Part shown: positions 49,431 to 60,439 of the stretch, piece after piece
How positions within the stretch are numbered: the stretch's first letter is position 1
How the letters are laid out: every line of letters begins with the position of its first letter
Assembly: GCA_958450365.1 (NCBI GenBank)
Contig: CAUEEP010000743.1
Span: 8,115,501-8,179,500 of the forward strand
Reading direction: 5' to 3'
Length of the DNA: 64,000 nucleotides
Source of the DNA: Mesorhabditis belari
Taxonomy: Eukaryota; Nematoda; Chromadorea; Rhabditida; Rhabditidae
Notes under the pieces: generated by a model
Databases searched by the model: none
What the model was told of the DNA's origin: nothing
What the model saw: the letters and a program-made list of their open reading frames with translations, nothing else
Position numbers and translations under genes: made by a program

Positions 49431-51662
49431 CATATTTGAGGAAATGCTGGAGCTAAGACTCGAATAGTTACTTTGACAACACAACGAGAATCATTAGTGA
49501 TTTATGGTGGAAAACTCACTGATTACCCGGTGATCTTGTGTTAATTTAGATCGCTCACGTTGTCTGTGTTTCAGTTATTAGCGGTCGAGGCTGAATGCCC
49601 AGATAATGAATGTCGAGTTCTCGTCGAATTTGCAATCACAAACATCAAGAACACAACATTTACTCTTTTTTCGCAAGATGGCCTTTACACGTATTAACAA
49701 ATTTCAATTTTAACAGCCAACGATTTCTCCAGATATGCTCATGAAACCATTGCACCAGTTTTTAATCTCTCAACGCCGGTTTCCTTCTTGAGTGACTCTA
49801 AATCGGATCCAAATTTTGTGGTTTCGTTTCGCTTGTGGAGGGGAAATGAAGGTATCTTCTTATATAGCAGAACCAAAACTTTTTTGCTTTCACAAGTATG
49901 TTTTTTAGTTGGCTGGCTGCCGACTGTGTTGACGCCAGTGAATGAAAATGGAACAGGTCTGGTAGAATTGGACGGGGCAAAAACAAGGGCGACCACTTTG
50001 GCGCTCGAGAGACACGATCATCCTGTGCTCAAAATTCTTATTCCCCAGGCGAGTCGACTATTTCATTTCGATTCACTTCGAATCCCTAACGGATCACTCT
50101 TGTTAAATGTCATTTGCTTTAAAGCTGTTTTTTTTGCATGTATAAGAAAACCGAAAAAGAAGAAAGTACTGGTTTATTGATTTTTAGATAAAGCACATGT
50201 CATTCATGATTGTGCTCTAGCTTCTGGCATAAAAAACAGCTAAAATAGGTTTAGGTGAGTGAAGGATGTGCTATGCATGTTTATGCGGGTGGATTGCCGA
50301 GCGCCGAGTCGATCGCCAATTCTGACACTTTACTTTTCAAATTTGAGTAAGAAAAGCTACAAAGCTACAAAAAATGAAAGATGTTCCAGTGGATCGGCAC
50401 CATTTCAAAATAGCTTCCTGAAAAATGAAGTCATCACTGTATGGGTTCCCGAAAATTGCACGGCTTCTCTTAAATATCATGCCATTAAACCCGGTAATAC
50501 AGAAACCCCAGATCAGTAAAGATCGTTTTTTAGAAACCCTTGAAGTGGGGACTTTCAAACCGTCGGTTGGTGTACTCACAAGTTATGAATGGAAAGATCC
50601 ATTTGCCGATACAGCTCTTTACAATGAATCGCTCGATTTTTATCTTTTAGGAGACGGTCATTCTCAAACTCGTTTTCGAGCATTATAATCATTTCAGAAG
50701 GCGAACCGAATCGTACAATCTACTTGGTTGTTCAAACCAATCCATCGAGTGACGGTTTCTTGTGGATTGAGTTGGCGACAGCAAGTGGAAATCCTATCTG
50801 GGAAGCCAAGTATTGTGATTTTAATTTTTGAACGTTACTCGTAACTTCAGCATCACCACAACTGAGAGTTTCACCTGCCGTGCACATGGACAAAGCCTTT
50901 CTGTAATAAATGATATTTTTCAGTTTCTTAACATTCACGTACGGCCCACCGGTGGGCCGTACGTGAATTTAGCAGTTTTTTTTGAGGTCGATTGAGCTGA
51001 AAATTTGTAATCAGGGGTTTTCGAGGATGAGGAATTCGAATCCGTTGCAACGTTACAAATTTTCAGGTCTACAGCAGCATCAACATAGATAGCTGTCGTA
51101 GCAAAGCCAAGCCAAAAATAGATAGCTGTCGTAGCCAAGCCAAGCCAAAGCCAAGCCAAGCCAAAAATGATTTTGAATGTGTTAAAAGAGATCTTTAGGC
51201 CAAATGGCAACCGGGTTTCGAGGAGATTTCACAAGGGTTTTCGATTTTCTACTGGATCGTTGATGGGGATGAGCCTATTCATTCAAGCACTCATTCAAGC
51301 CGAATCCCCTCCACAACCACTATGAAAAGTCTCTATTTCATTTTTTGAATCTTTTTTTTCAACCTTTTTTTAATCTTATTTTAGTTTAGGAAATGATTGC
51401 CTTTTAAAAATGCACATAAAACTTTGAAATTTTAGCAACAGAGAGTGCCTCAACGACTGATGATCGGGAAACAGATGGCGAAATATCGGAAAAGACCACA
51501 ATCCCTACAATAGTCACCAAAGCAACGGGAAAAACAGTTCCAACGACAATTCACCCAAAAACGACAACGACTTTGAAAACTAGTGCCGCTCACAAGAAAC
51601 AGGCAAACCATAACTTACTTTCAACAATGATTTGTATTCTCATCCTTGTATTCATTAATTAA
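49430..51662 (+). CDS. Uncharacterised secreted or surface protein
   Basis: I do not recognise the family. Readable exons: GAKTRIVTLTTQRESLVIYG; VEAECPDNECRVLVEFAITN; TFTLFSQD; PVSFLSDSKSDPNFVVSFRL; GWLPTVLTPVNENGTGLVEL; MRVDCRAPSRSPILTLYFSN; EWKDPFADTALYNESLDFYL; NRTIYLVVQTNPSSDGFLWI; HVRPTGGPYVNLAVFFE; AKWQPGFEEISQGFSIFYWI. The end is Thr-rich (KTTTTLKTSAAH) and then hydrophobic (LLSTMICILILVFIN), fitting a GPI-attachment signal or a tail anchor. Beta-strand-like alternation and paired Cys suggest extracellular beta-sandwich domains, possibly CUB-like. The 5' end is not resolved; a signal peptide is expected upstream of 49430. The gene is convergent with the ATPase gene, with only 25 bp between stop codons. 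One exon contains a perfect 36-bp palindrome. Confidence 0.6.
50933..50968. repeat. Perfect 36-bp palindrome
   Basis: The left half ATTCACGTACGGCCCACC is followed at once by its exact reverse complement, with no loop. It lies in a probable exon of the secreted-protein gene, where it reads IHVRPTGGPYVN. Confidence 0.9.
51086..51170. repeat. Short tandem repeats (GCCAA units; AGATAGCTGTCGTAG unit)
   Basis: AGATAGCTGTCGTAGC occurs twice, about 35 bp apart, each followed by runs of GCCAA. It is simple repeat DNA, probably intronic. Confidence 0.8.
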
Positions 51663-51687
51663 AGCTTTATTCACTTGTTTTCTCATG

Positions 51688-54600
51688 TCACCATTTGATT
51701 AACCGTACGAATCGGTGTTTTGGAGCACGGCGAATAAAGTACTTGCGAATCTGAAATTTTATGCGAATTTTTATGAGAAATATTAACACTATTATTAATA
51801 TATTATATTATATTATATATAAGAAATATTAACAATGTGCTATCACCTCATTGAAAATGGTGAGTGCAACTCCAGTGACTAGGGGAAACATCCAAACAAA
51901 TGTCGGCGGAGCCTCGACACCAACGATTTGATTCATTCCTGTTAACGAGATTGCGACAATGAGTTAGTGAATTCGAAATTAGTTATTAAAAATTCGCAAC
52001 TGTTACACAAATACACATACCTGGTACATAAATACATGATGAAAGGAGAAGAAGTGAAAGGAGAATCGCGACAGCCGTTTGGATTTTCGGCAGATTGTGA
52101 GTGAAAAGGGAAAGTCGCCTCGTCCGACAATTCAACAAGTGAATCATCTGCAATATCACTTTTTTTAAAAACTTAGCTAGATGAAACAGAAGATCATCTC
52201 ATTGAAAACCTTCAAAAATCTGATTCACGACTCACCTGTGCACCCACGAGAGCTATCTGATATGCAGCTGAGGCTTGACGGTGGATTTTCTCTTGATTTT
52301 TCCCGTCATACAGAAAACCAGCTAAAGTTATTTAAAGCTTGTTTATAAAATTTTAAAAAAAAACCTTGGGTCAATAGTTTCTCTGATCCGTGAGTCCAAT
52401 GCTTTTCCATTGAATAGTTGAGTTCGCTTATTGAAATTCCATAGTGCCTAGAATTATGTTGAGCTTTCCGTATTAAATCGTATTAAATTAAATCTTCATT
52501 TTTACCAAAAAACGGAAAGATATGCCAGTAAACATCCAATCGTCAGAATTGAACCAGCAAAAAGATATGAATAAACAAGAAGTGAACGAGAGACTAAATG
52601 TTGCGAAGACTGAAAGAAAGTTGAGATTTTGAGCTTTTCCAAGGATTTATTCACTTTTCGTGGCGCTTTTTTCATGAGATCACGTTCGGGTGACTCGTAA
52701 ATCAATGAGATCGATGGTGGCAACTCGGTTAGGAGATCAATCGTTAATACCTAATTGAATGATCGATAGATGATAGATTTCTGTACCCTACCTGCATGGT
52801 GCTAAGAGCGAGCGGCCAACCCATGACAAAAGTGAGCACCACCGGGAATAGCTCGGGCAGTAAATGAGCCAAAGTGTAGGCAATTGTTTTCTGAAAAGTT
52901 CTAGAGTTGAAAGCGAAACGGCAAAAATGACTTTAAGGTTTTCAAAGAGAAGTCGGCCATACTCGATCCCCGAAACGATATGTCTCAAATTGCCGCCAGT
53001 CACTAGCACATCGGCTGCTTCTTTCGCAAAAATTCCACCTGAAGATGGTAGTTATTAAAGGGGAAAATTAAAGAAAGGAATGAAATAATGAAAGGAAGCC
53101 ATGTTACACAAATGTTTTAGCGATAATTTCTTTAATTTGTCACACAAACCGGCCGCCTCGATGGCAATCCCAATGTGAGCTGCTCTCAGAGCCGGTGCAT
53201 CCAGCAATCCATCCCCAGTTGCACACACTGTTTCCCCTCGTTTTATGCATTCTATCAAACTCTTTCTGTCTTTTTTAAAATTAGATTTTTAGTACCTTCA
53301 ACAATCTTCTCTTTCTGCTCGGGTGAAGTGCGCGCAAATACAACATGCGATTGTGAAAGAAGAACGTCCCATTCAGTCACAGACAATGAGGCTAGCACGT
53401 CGCCCGATACAACACAAACTTCGGCCTAAACTCAGTAGTGGTGAGCATAAACCGTATTCTAATAGAAGCGCATCCGCTTCTATTTTTCAATCATTCAATG
53501 CAAAATTGCTTCGATTAGAATAAATACGGTAAAAACTAGATCTAAATTTTACTTGTAATCCCATGCCAACAAGCTCAGCAACAGATGCGGCAGCTCGTGG
53601 ATGATCACCGGTGACCATGTGCATCTTGATCTGAGCCTCGGTGATTGTTTGAATGTGTTTCCGTGTTTCGACTCGAGGCGGATCCGACATTCCGCACATT
53701 CCCACCAAAGTGAAGCCGTCTTGCAAAAAATTTCCTGTAAATATTCTTTCGTTTTGTATTATTTTTTTAAAATACGAAGATTGTTGCTAAACTCGGTCCC
53801 GGCCGCTGCCTCGAAATTGCCCATAGCCAGTGCTATACAACTTTGACCATTCCTCGCAAATTGAGTATATGCCTCCTAAGAGTTTACGTTTCTTTTACAA
53901 AATTTGTTTAAACACCTTGAATTTTATAAGAAATAATTCATCGATATTCATTTCTTCATCTGATTCAAGAACATGAGAACATTTTTCAATCACATCTTCC
54001 GGAGCTCCTTTTAAAAAAGCGTAAAAACTAAAAAAACTATTATGTAGAGCTTATAGATTTATAGAAAGCTGTCCAGAAAAAGTTGATACATTTATAAAAA
54101 GACGAGATGCATCATTTACCAGATAATTTCATCCTCTTCAGCTCTCGCGTCTTCAAATTCACGCGCGATCACGATACTCCAACGACGACTTTTGTTGAAA
54201 GGAACTTCAAAAACAATATCCCATTTTGCTCTCAAATCGATGACTGATGTGAGCTGAATTGGGATTGCTTTCTTTTCTTTCTCTGATCATAGAATTGAAA
54301 CCAACATCTTGAACCACTCGCAAAATCGCCTTATCAGTCGGATGGCCAGTGAAACTTGGATAGTATGGATCCTGAAAGTTGACTTAGGAAGCAATTTCAA
54401 AGCTCCTACTCTGCCCATTTCATAATCGGAAACTCGTGACATTTTCTTTTGTGCATCCCCATTTGTGAGCTCTCTACAAATAAAAAATGTATAAGTCTTT
54501 GAGATGTTGTACCTGATGCTTCTAATCGTTTGATTGAGAAATGAGGTTTTTTGCGTGTGATCTCGATGAACGGTGATCAGATTTTCCAGTTGAGCTCTAA

Positions 54601-56922
54601 AGGTTAAAAATAAATTTTGACGAAAAAAATCTTTTCACCTATTACACAAAGCCATTGTTTGAAGTGCTCTCCGCAACGATCCCTCATAACTCTCAATTTG
54701 TGGTCTTTCAATTAACGGTGTTACCAATGGAAGTAAATCTTCAACTAAAAGAGATCTTTGAAATGAAATTGCTTTCTACTTGCCTGAATGCGTTCTTCCA
54801 TTGTACCACAAATGCGTGACTACAATGTTGTTATCGGTCATTACACCTATTTTCAATATTTTCATTTTTTGATGATGGTTTACCGGTTTTGTCACAAAGT
54901 AAAACCGATGTTGTTCCAAGGGTTTCCGAAACATCGAGTTTCTTCAAGAAAAGATTTAAGTTCGCTAGTTTACGCGCCACAATCACCAATTGAGCCGTCA
55001 AAGTGACGGGAAGACCTGAACATCATGCTGACTATAGAAGGAAGAAGGAGAAGGAGAAGAAGAAGAAGAAGAAGGAGAAGAAGAAGAAGAAGAAGAAGAA
55101 GGAGAAGAAGAAGAAGAAGAAGAAGAAGAAGAAGAAGAAGAAGGAGAAGAAGGAGAAGAGGAAGGAGAAGAAGAAGGAGAAAAAGAAGGAGAAGAAGAAG
55201 GAGAAGAAGGAGAAGAAGAAGAAGAAGGAGAAGGAGAAGAAGAAGAAGAAGAAAAACCTTGTGGAACATTTGCTACAATCACAATCAAGAACCCATTGAT
55301 AAAAACATTCAAAATGCCGTTGAGATGGGTGATTGTTATGCCTAAAATGTATCCTTTTGATGTAAAAAGCTTTTTGATACCAATGCAAAATGTGATTGTG
55401 GCCATCAGCACTGATAGAATGGCGATGAAACGACAAAAGCGGGAGTGATCACGAGAGAGTCGGGATGAATGTTTCGCATCGAAACAAGATCTTTGGAATA
55501 AACGGCCCAAGATCTGAATGTGCAAGCGTCATCTTTTTAAAAACAAGAAAAACATAAACAAGCACAATCCCTAAGAAGGAAGAAAATCCATATATCTAGG
55601 AAAAAGAAGCAGGCTGGATTGAACCTTTGACTTCTCCGACTAAGAGACAGAGCCAGACGGCCGAGACGGCATCTCCACTGACCGTTTCATTTCCCGTTTT
55701 GATGACGACTCCAATTGCCTCGCCACTAATGCATTGACAACCATTTAAAGCAATGTTTTGAGCTTCAAGTGCTGGCGTTTCTCTTTCCGATGTGTCCTCG
55801 AAAAAAGGCAACGGCTCTAGCTGAAATGTTTTCGCGTTCACCGTTGTTTTCCCATTTTCTCACCTCTCCTGTTATCCATGATGTATCGAGACGTAAAGAG
55901 GTTGCGTGTAAAAGACGAATATCAGCTGAAACTCGAGTACCCGGTCTGTAAACATTGTAAACAATCAAAAAAAAAAATTAGAGTTGATTCTTACCGTATT
56001 TTTACAAGATCGCCTACAACAAGAGTCTCAGATGCAACACGAATGCTCGTACCTTCACGCACAACAATGCAACTTGTGGAAAGCATTGTTTGAAAGCCAC
56101 TCACTTGCTTCAATTGAATCTTTAGAATATTTTTATCAAAAATGATTTTTACTTTCACAGCACTCCTTTCTTGATGATAACTTAAAAGACTCATTGCTAT
56201 TAAAACCGCAAAGATGATCACTGCTAAATAGAGCTGAGAGACTTTTGTCGTATCTGTAATCATGATTTTTCTTGATCTTTCTTGATTTCTTTCAAATTTA
56301 CCTAAAATATAAATGATCGAGCATAGAAGTGCGGTCACAAGGAGTAAAAAGCGGAATGTTTGCAAGAATTGCTTTGCAAAGAGACACAATGTTGATCGTG
56401 AATCTTTTTGTGAAATCACGTTTTTCCCAGTCGACTCAAGCTTCCCGTAGGCTTCATCCTGGGAAAGTTAAAGTTAAACTTTAGATTAATCACGAGGAAC
56501 ACTCATCAGAATGATGATCAAAATGCTCAAACCTTATTTAAGCCGAGACTTCTCTCTGGTTTCCCCACATTTATTCGACTCAATGGGAATTGATCAGCTA
56601 ATTGCTCTAAAAGTTATTTTAAAAAAAGAAAACTATTTGAGAAGAAAACCGATTGTTAATGTGTGCTCAAAGATATCCGGATACGAGTGATCTCTCTCGA
56701 TCTGAACTTTTCGTAATGTTTCCTCAACTCTGCATTCTACCGATGAATTAGTAGAAGCGATTGAGGAATCTTTTTCCCTTGACAAACCATCATTTCCTTT
56801 GTCTTCGTGAGCTTTCTGTTTTAGCCATTCTTTAAAATCTCGTACTAGAAATGAAATCTCAATTGTCATTTGTCTTTACAAAGTTTTTACCTACCAGATG
56901 GCTTCGATTGAAGCGTGGTCAT
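51688..56922 (-). CDS. Divergent Na/K-ATPase-like P-type ATPase alpha subunit
   Basis: Group IIC P-type ATPase by order of motifs, resembling the C. elegans catp-1 group. The start is MTTLQSKPSGR, then DFKEWLKQK. Cation-ATPase N: QFPLSRINVGKPERSLGLN. The actuator has GDLVKIRPGTRVSADIRLLH and TSWITGELEP. M4 is IVANVPQG, split from VTLTAQLVIVARKLANLNLF. Phosphorylation site: LGTTSVLLCDKTGVMTDN. P domain: MHMVTGDHPRAAA and TGDGLLDAPALRAAHIGIAI. M5/M6: TIAYTLAHLLPELFPV and LTIDLLTELPPSISLIYE. The tail is IRKYFIRRAPKHRFVRLIKW. Against the usual sequence, several key positions differ (see findings), so transport activity is uncertain. The gene has no obvious break. Introns hold a GAA-rich microsatellite and a short foldback element. 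Confidence 0.85.
53450..53531. mobile_element. Short foldback element, about 80 bp, in an ATPase intron
   Basis: Begins AACCGTATTCTAATAGAAGC and ends TTCGATTAGAATAAATACGG, so the ends are inverted copies. The terminus ACCGTATT plus AATAGAAG matches the larger element at 25770-26058. Confidence 0.65.
55030..55258. repeat. GAA/GGA-rich microsatellite, about 230 bp
   Basis: An uninterrupted polypurine tract of GAA and GGA triplets on the plus strand, polypyrimidine on the minus strand. It lies in an ATPase intron next to the M4 exon. Long Lys, Arg, Leu, Ser and Phe frames here are artefacts of the repeat. Confidence 0.95.
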
Positions 56923-57528
56923 GTCATTACATCATCAAAAAGTCCATCAAATTCTCATTCGGTTAGATTATAGCAAAAAAAAAAATGAAAACGCAGCAAA
57001 TGGGTAGTTTTGAAATCCACTAAAAAACCTTTTAGTAAAGGTTTACGATAATTCACGAATGAAAAGAATCTGTTAAAACAATTCAATCCAATCGTCGAGC
57101 AAGAAATTTGCTCATAAAAGGGAAAAGAGAAATGAGAAAGAGGTTGTTTTTCTTTCACACAGGAGAGCTCACGTGAGCTCTTTTCATTTCTTTGATCAAT
57201 TGATCACGGGGAATTTGCATTCTCTTTTTCAGTTTCAAGAGCTTTAAGAAAGACTATACAAGATTTCAACTCATATTGAAATAGGTTTAGAAAAGAAGTG
57301 TATTGTAAAGTCAATTGTGCAATAGAGCTTTTGATTTCAGGAAATTATGACAGAAAAATGAGCTTTCTAATATATAAGTCAAAGAAACTTTAGAACAAGT
57401 TTAATGGATAAAAACAGAGCAAAAAAAAAACGAGCTATGGTTTGAGATCAAAATGTGCGAGCAATTATGGATGGATTTGGGTATTCACTCACATTCACCC
57501 GCATCTCTCTTTGTACACACAAAATACT

Positions 57529-57784
57529 AAAGACTCGTTTCGCTCTCTCAATGAACATTCACAAAAAGAGATCCTCTCACTTTGTGAGTTACCTTTATTG
57601 TTGATTGTAGATGAAAAATCGATTAAGAATTCAAAGATTAAGATTAAGATTCAAAGTTTTGAATTTGATCGATTCTGAATCGATTTTTCATCTACAATCA
57701 ACAATAAAGGTAACTCACAAAGTGATCACAAAGTGAGAGAATCTCTTTTTGTCAATGTTCATTGAGAGAGCGAAACGAGTCTTT
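57529..57784. mobile_element. Foldback element with about 95-bp inverted arms
   Basis: The left arm starts AAAGACTCGTTTCGCTCTCT and the right arm ends with its reverse complement. Arms share CAACAATAAAGGTAACTCAC and GTAGATGAAAAATCGATT. The right arm has one extra ~13-bp duplication of ACTTTGTGATC. The loop is about 50 bp. Confidence 0.85.
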
Positions 57785-58189
57785 ATAATAAAACAACAAA
57801 TAAACGAAACTGAAAGGAATTTTTATGTATGGGAATTTGAGGAGAATGTGAGAAAGAACGATTTCACAACGCACAGTGCAATCCATCAAGAATTACGCGT
57901 ATTACCCAGCTGAGATGATCTTTAGTTTTCGCTTTTGCCGTTGCCTGATTTTAATCCCAAAAAGGGGATTCACTGAGATGCGAGTAAAAAGGAGATGACC
58001 TTGAAATGGAAAAAGAATGAAAAAAGATCGAGCATTTCTCTCGATTAAATCCACCTGCTTACATAGCCTTCATTGTCTTTTGATGTGTTACAAAGAGATG
58101 GTTCTTATGGTTCTTATACCACCCGCGATAATTATTTATACCCAAAATGGCTCAAGATTAGCACAAATTAGAGATTTTGCATGGAGATA

Positions 58190-58380
58190 CAACAAACAAA
58201 CCCCGCCAATCGCTTTCCCGACCCCGGAAACGCCTGGGTACAAACTTTTGGTTTCATGTCTCATCTGAGCAATTTTTACAGAACAAGAGAAATTCCTTTG
58301 TAAAGAAACTCCGAGATGTTCTTTGTGCGGCCGTGTAATCGTTTGCGGTCTGGCGCAGGGCTTCCCCAGGCTTGGACAAC
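58190..58380 (-). repeat. Dispersed repeat of unknown nature, copy 2
   Basis: Minus-strand copy of the unit at 34470-34650. The core CGATTACACGGCCGCACAAA, TTCTTTACAAAGGAATTTCT and GTTCTGTAAA aligns without gaps over about 80 bp, followed by GATGAGACATGAAA and GTTTCCGGGGTCGGGAAAG. Confidence 0.6.
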
Positions 58381-58710
58381 TGCCTCCCTCTTTCCCCACC
58401 CCATAGGCGCTGCTCGACGTTCAGCCACTTCCACATGGTGAGCAGTGGGCATCTCCTGAAAGCAGTGGATGGCCAAGAGGACTAGGCAAGAGACTAAGAG
58501 CAGATAGTATTGCGAACAACAACATGTCATTTCTCTCGCCAATTATCATGGCTGCCCTTTGTGATCCACGAAGCGGAGCACGCTGGAATGGATGGGGGAA
58601 AAGGGATTGTTTTCTCAAAAAAAGAGAAAATATTGAGAGATGGAGATGGCAGGACATATTGATGGGCAAATCGACTGCTATGTCATCATTTTCCCATTCA
58701 TTTTTTCCCC

Positions 58711-59834
58711 ATGAGATCTCCGGTCTATTTCCTAATCTTTTCCACTTCATTTCTCGTCGTTCCACAAGTTTCATCGGCAGAAACGTGTCGTGATGGTGTT
58801 GATAATGTGTTCACAGTGAACTCTTTTGGAAATGGTAAGTCAACAAGGCGAGAATGATTGGGCTTTGCAAGAAAAAGAAGGGTTCAGACAATTTACCGGT
58901 GACAGTGCGAGATGTAGTGATACGAGTGAACGATATCTACAATAAGCCGTCCTGTCACAACAATAAAGTGAACATTCGAATGCCCGGCTATTTTCATATT
59001 ATGGGCGGTTCGTTTTTAAAGCAAAAAATCGACTACTTGATTGAAGGATGTACAAAGAATTAGGAAACATCTTTAATATATTAAAGCAACCAACATACCA
59101 TAGCAGAAAAGTTATCATAATTCAACTGTCTTTTGAAGACAAATTCTAAAATCATTGTCAACCGCTAAAGGTCATAGTTGTGGTTTAAAGTATAGAGAAT
59201 CTGGAGTACGGTATCATTTTTCTTAAGTACATTTTTTGAAAAACTATTGAAGAGGAACACGTTTTAGTCTCAACTCTAAACTTAATCCAATTGAAAGCGA
59301 ATCTTTTCAGGCCAAGTCATTGTCCCACGTGATTTTGATCTGATCAATCGCCGTGCCATTGTTCGAGCCACGATCTCTGTGGGCAACAAAGTAATCTGTG
59401 ATAAAGGAGCTGGCGGAATGTTCTTCATTCCGAACAAATTATGGTTCAATTGGTCTCACTTTCAAAAGAGATTCGAAACCATTTAGCCGCTTTCGAATTT
59501 CGACTTTTGTGCCGCCTGAAATTTGTGGAGTGTTGCAAAGGAAAGGAACGCATACTCTAGAGGAATTATGGGTTTACAATAATTTCCACAATTTTTGACT
59601 AACCCTTTCTAGAGGGAAGTTCACTTCAACTCCACTCAAGAATTGCCACCATCACCCAGTTTTCTCGGCATTTCGCTTCTCGATATACTGAAGGTAAAAC
59701 GAAAATGATGGCTGGGTATTCTTAAGGGGTTTTAGGGTGAATACCGGATAAAACTCGAGTTGACGATCGATGGAGAACGAGTGTTGCGATTGACGATGCC
59801 CTCCGACAATGCCCCTATGCAATGGGGACTCTAA
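58711..59834 (+). CDS. Secreted ML (MD-2-related lipid-recognition)-like protein
   Basis: Probable small secreted lipid-binding protein. The start MRSPVYFLIFSTSFLVVPQV with a following SSA is a good signal peptide. The mature part begins ETCRDGVDNVFTVNSFGN, typical of nematode ML proteins. Next come LPVTVRDVVIRVNDIYNKPS, then CHNNKVNIRMPGYFHIMGG, QVIVPRDFDLINRRAIVRAT and CDKGAGGMFFIPNKLC. The final exons give PSPSFLGISLLDILKGEYRI, then KLELTIDGERVLRLTMP. Exon joins (AC acceptor after TTCAG near 58888; a 42-bp intron near 59443) preserve frame. The CR-DG-V-FTVNSF start, the paired Cys and the GEYRIKLEL end fit an ML fold, but the middle is divergent. The substrate is unknown. The gene is complete. 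Confidence 0.6.
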
Positions 59835-60439
59835 TCGACTCTCACTAGTCTTCGAAAATAAAACTTTTATATTACACATCTCAAAAAACACAATCACATT
59901 TTTGAAATGTTGAGTTTTTCTGTATGAATCATATTGCTTTGATCCCGAACATAGCCGTTTTTGCACAAAGAATTTCTCAATGTCTGCGTTAAGGTTTTTA
60001 AAATTCACCGATGACGCGACTGGCTCATCGGGGATTCTAGATGATTTTTCTTTGAGTTTTCTGAGGATTCAGGGTGAATCAGCATTGTCAGAAGATAAGA
60101 AAGAGCAAAGGGATTGCAAAAAAAAGACGAAGGGGTCTTTGATGAGAAAAGAAAGAAGAAGGTAACCGATAAGACCAAATAAGCGGAAAAAAGGAATAAA
60201 AAAGAGGGGAGAAAATCGCCGAATATAAAAAAAATATCCGCTTACCGGCCCCACTTCAGCGATTTTACCTCTCGCCCGCTTCTCAAACAAAAAGCCACGG
60301 CTTTTTTTTGTTCTTACTTGAACTTTTATTTGCCTTTCACTCAAAGTGATCGAGGTTTTTGCCTTTTTTTGGGCAAAGTTGCTCTAAAGTTTACAGAATT
60401 TTTACTAAACAAGATTTGTCTAGTTTCCCCGCATACAAA
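59835..60439. other. Spacer between ML-like and Ly6-like genes
   Basis: About 0.6 kb; no gene was seen. It should contain the ML-like 3' UTR and the Ly6-like promoter. Confidence 0.5.

Larger units (their letters stand above)
56923..58710. other. Divergent intergenic region, ATPase / ML-like gene
   Basis: 1.8 kb with no convincing gene. It holds a foldback element (57529-57784) and the second copy of the dispersed repeat (58190-58380). Confidence 0.6.

Noticed and set aside
54970..55525. Long Leu-, Ser-, Phe-, Lys- and Arg-rich reading frames
   Set aside because: All arise from the GAA/GGA microsatellite read in different frames. The true exons of the ATPase lie on either side.
58017..58774. 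Several 80-117-residue frames between the ATPase and ML-like genes
   Set aside because: Overlapping, on both strands, without resemblance or signal sequence; the region is repeat and promoter DNA.
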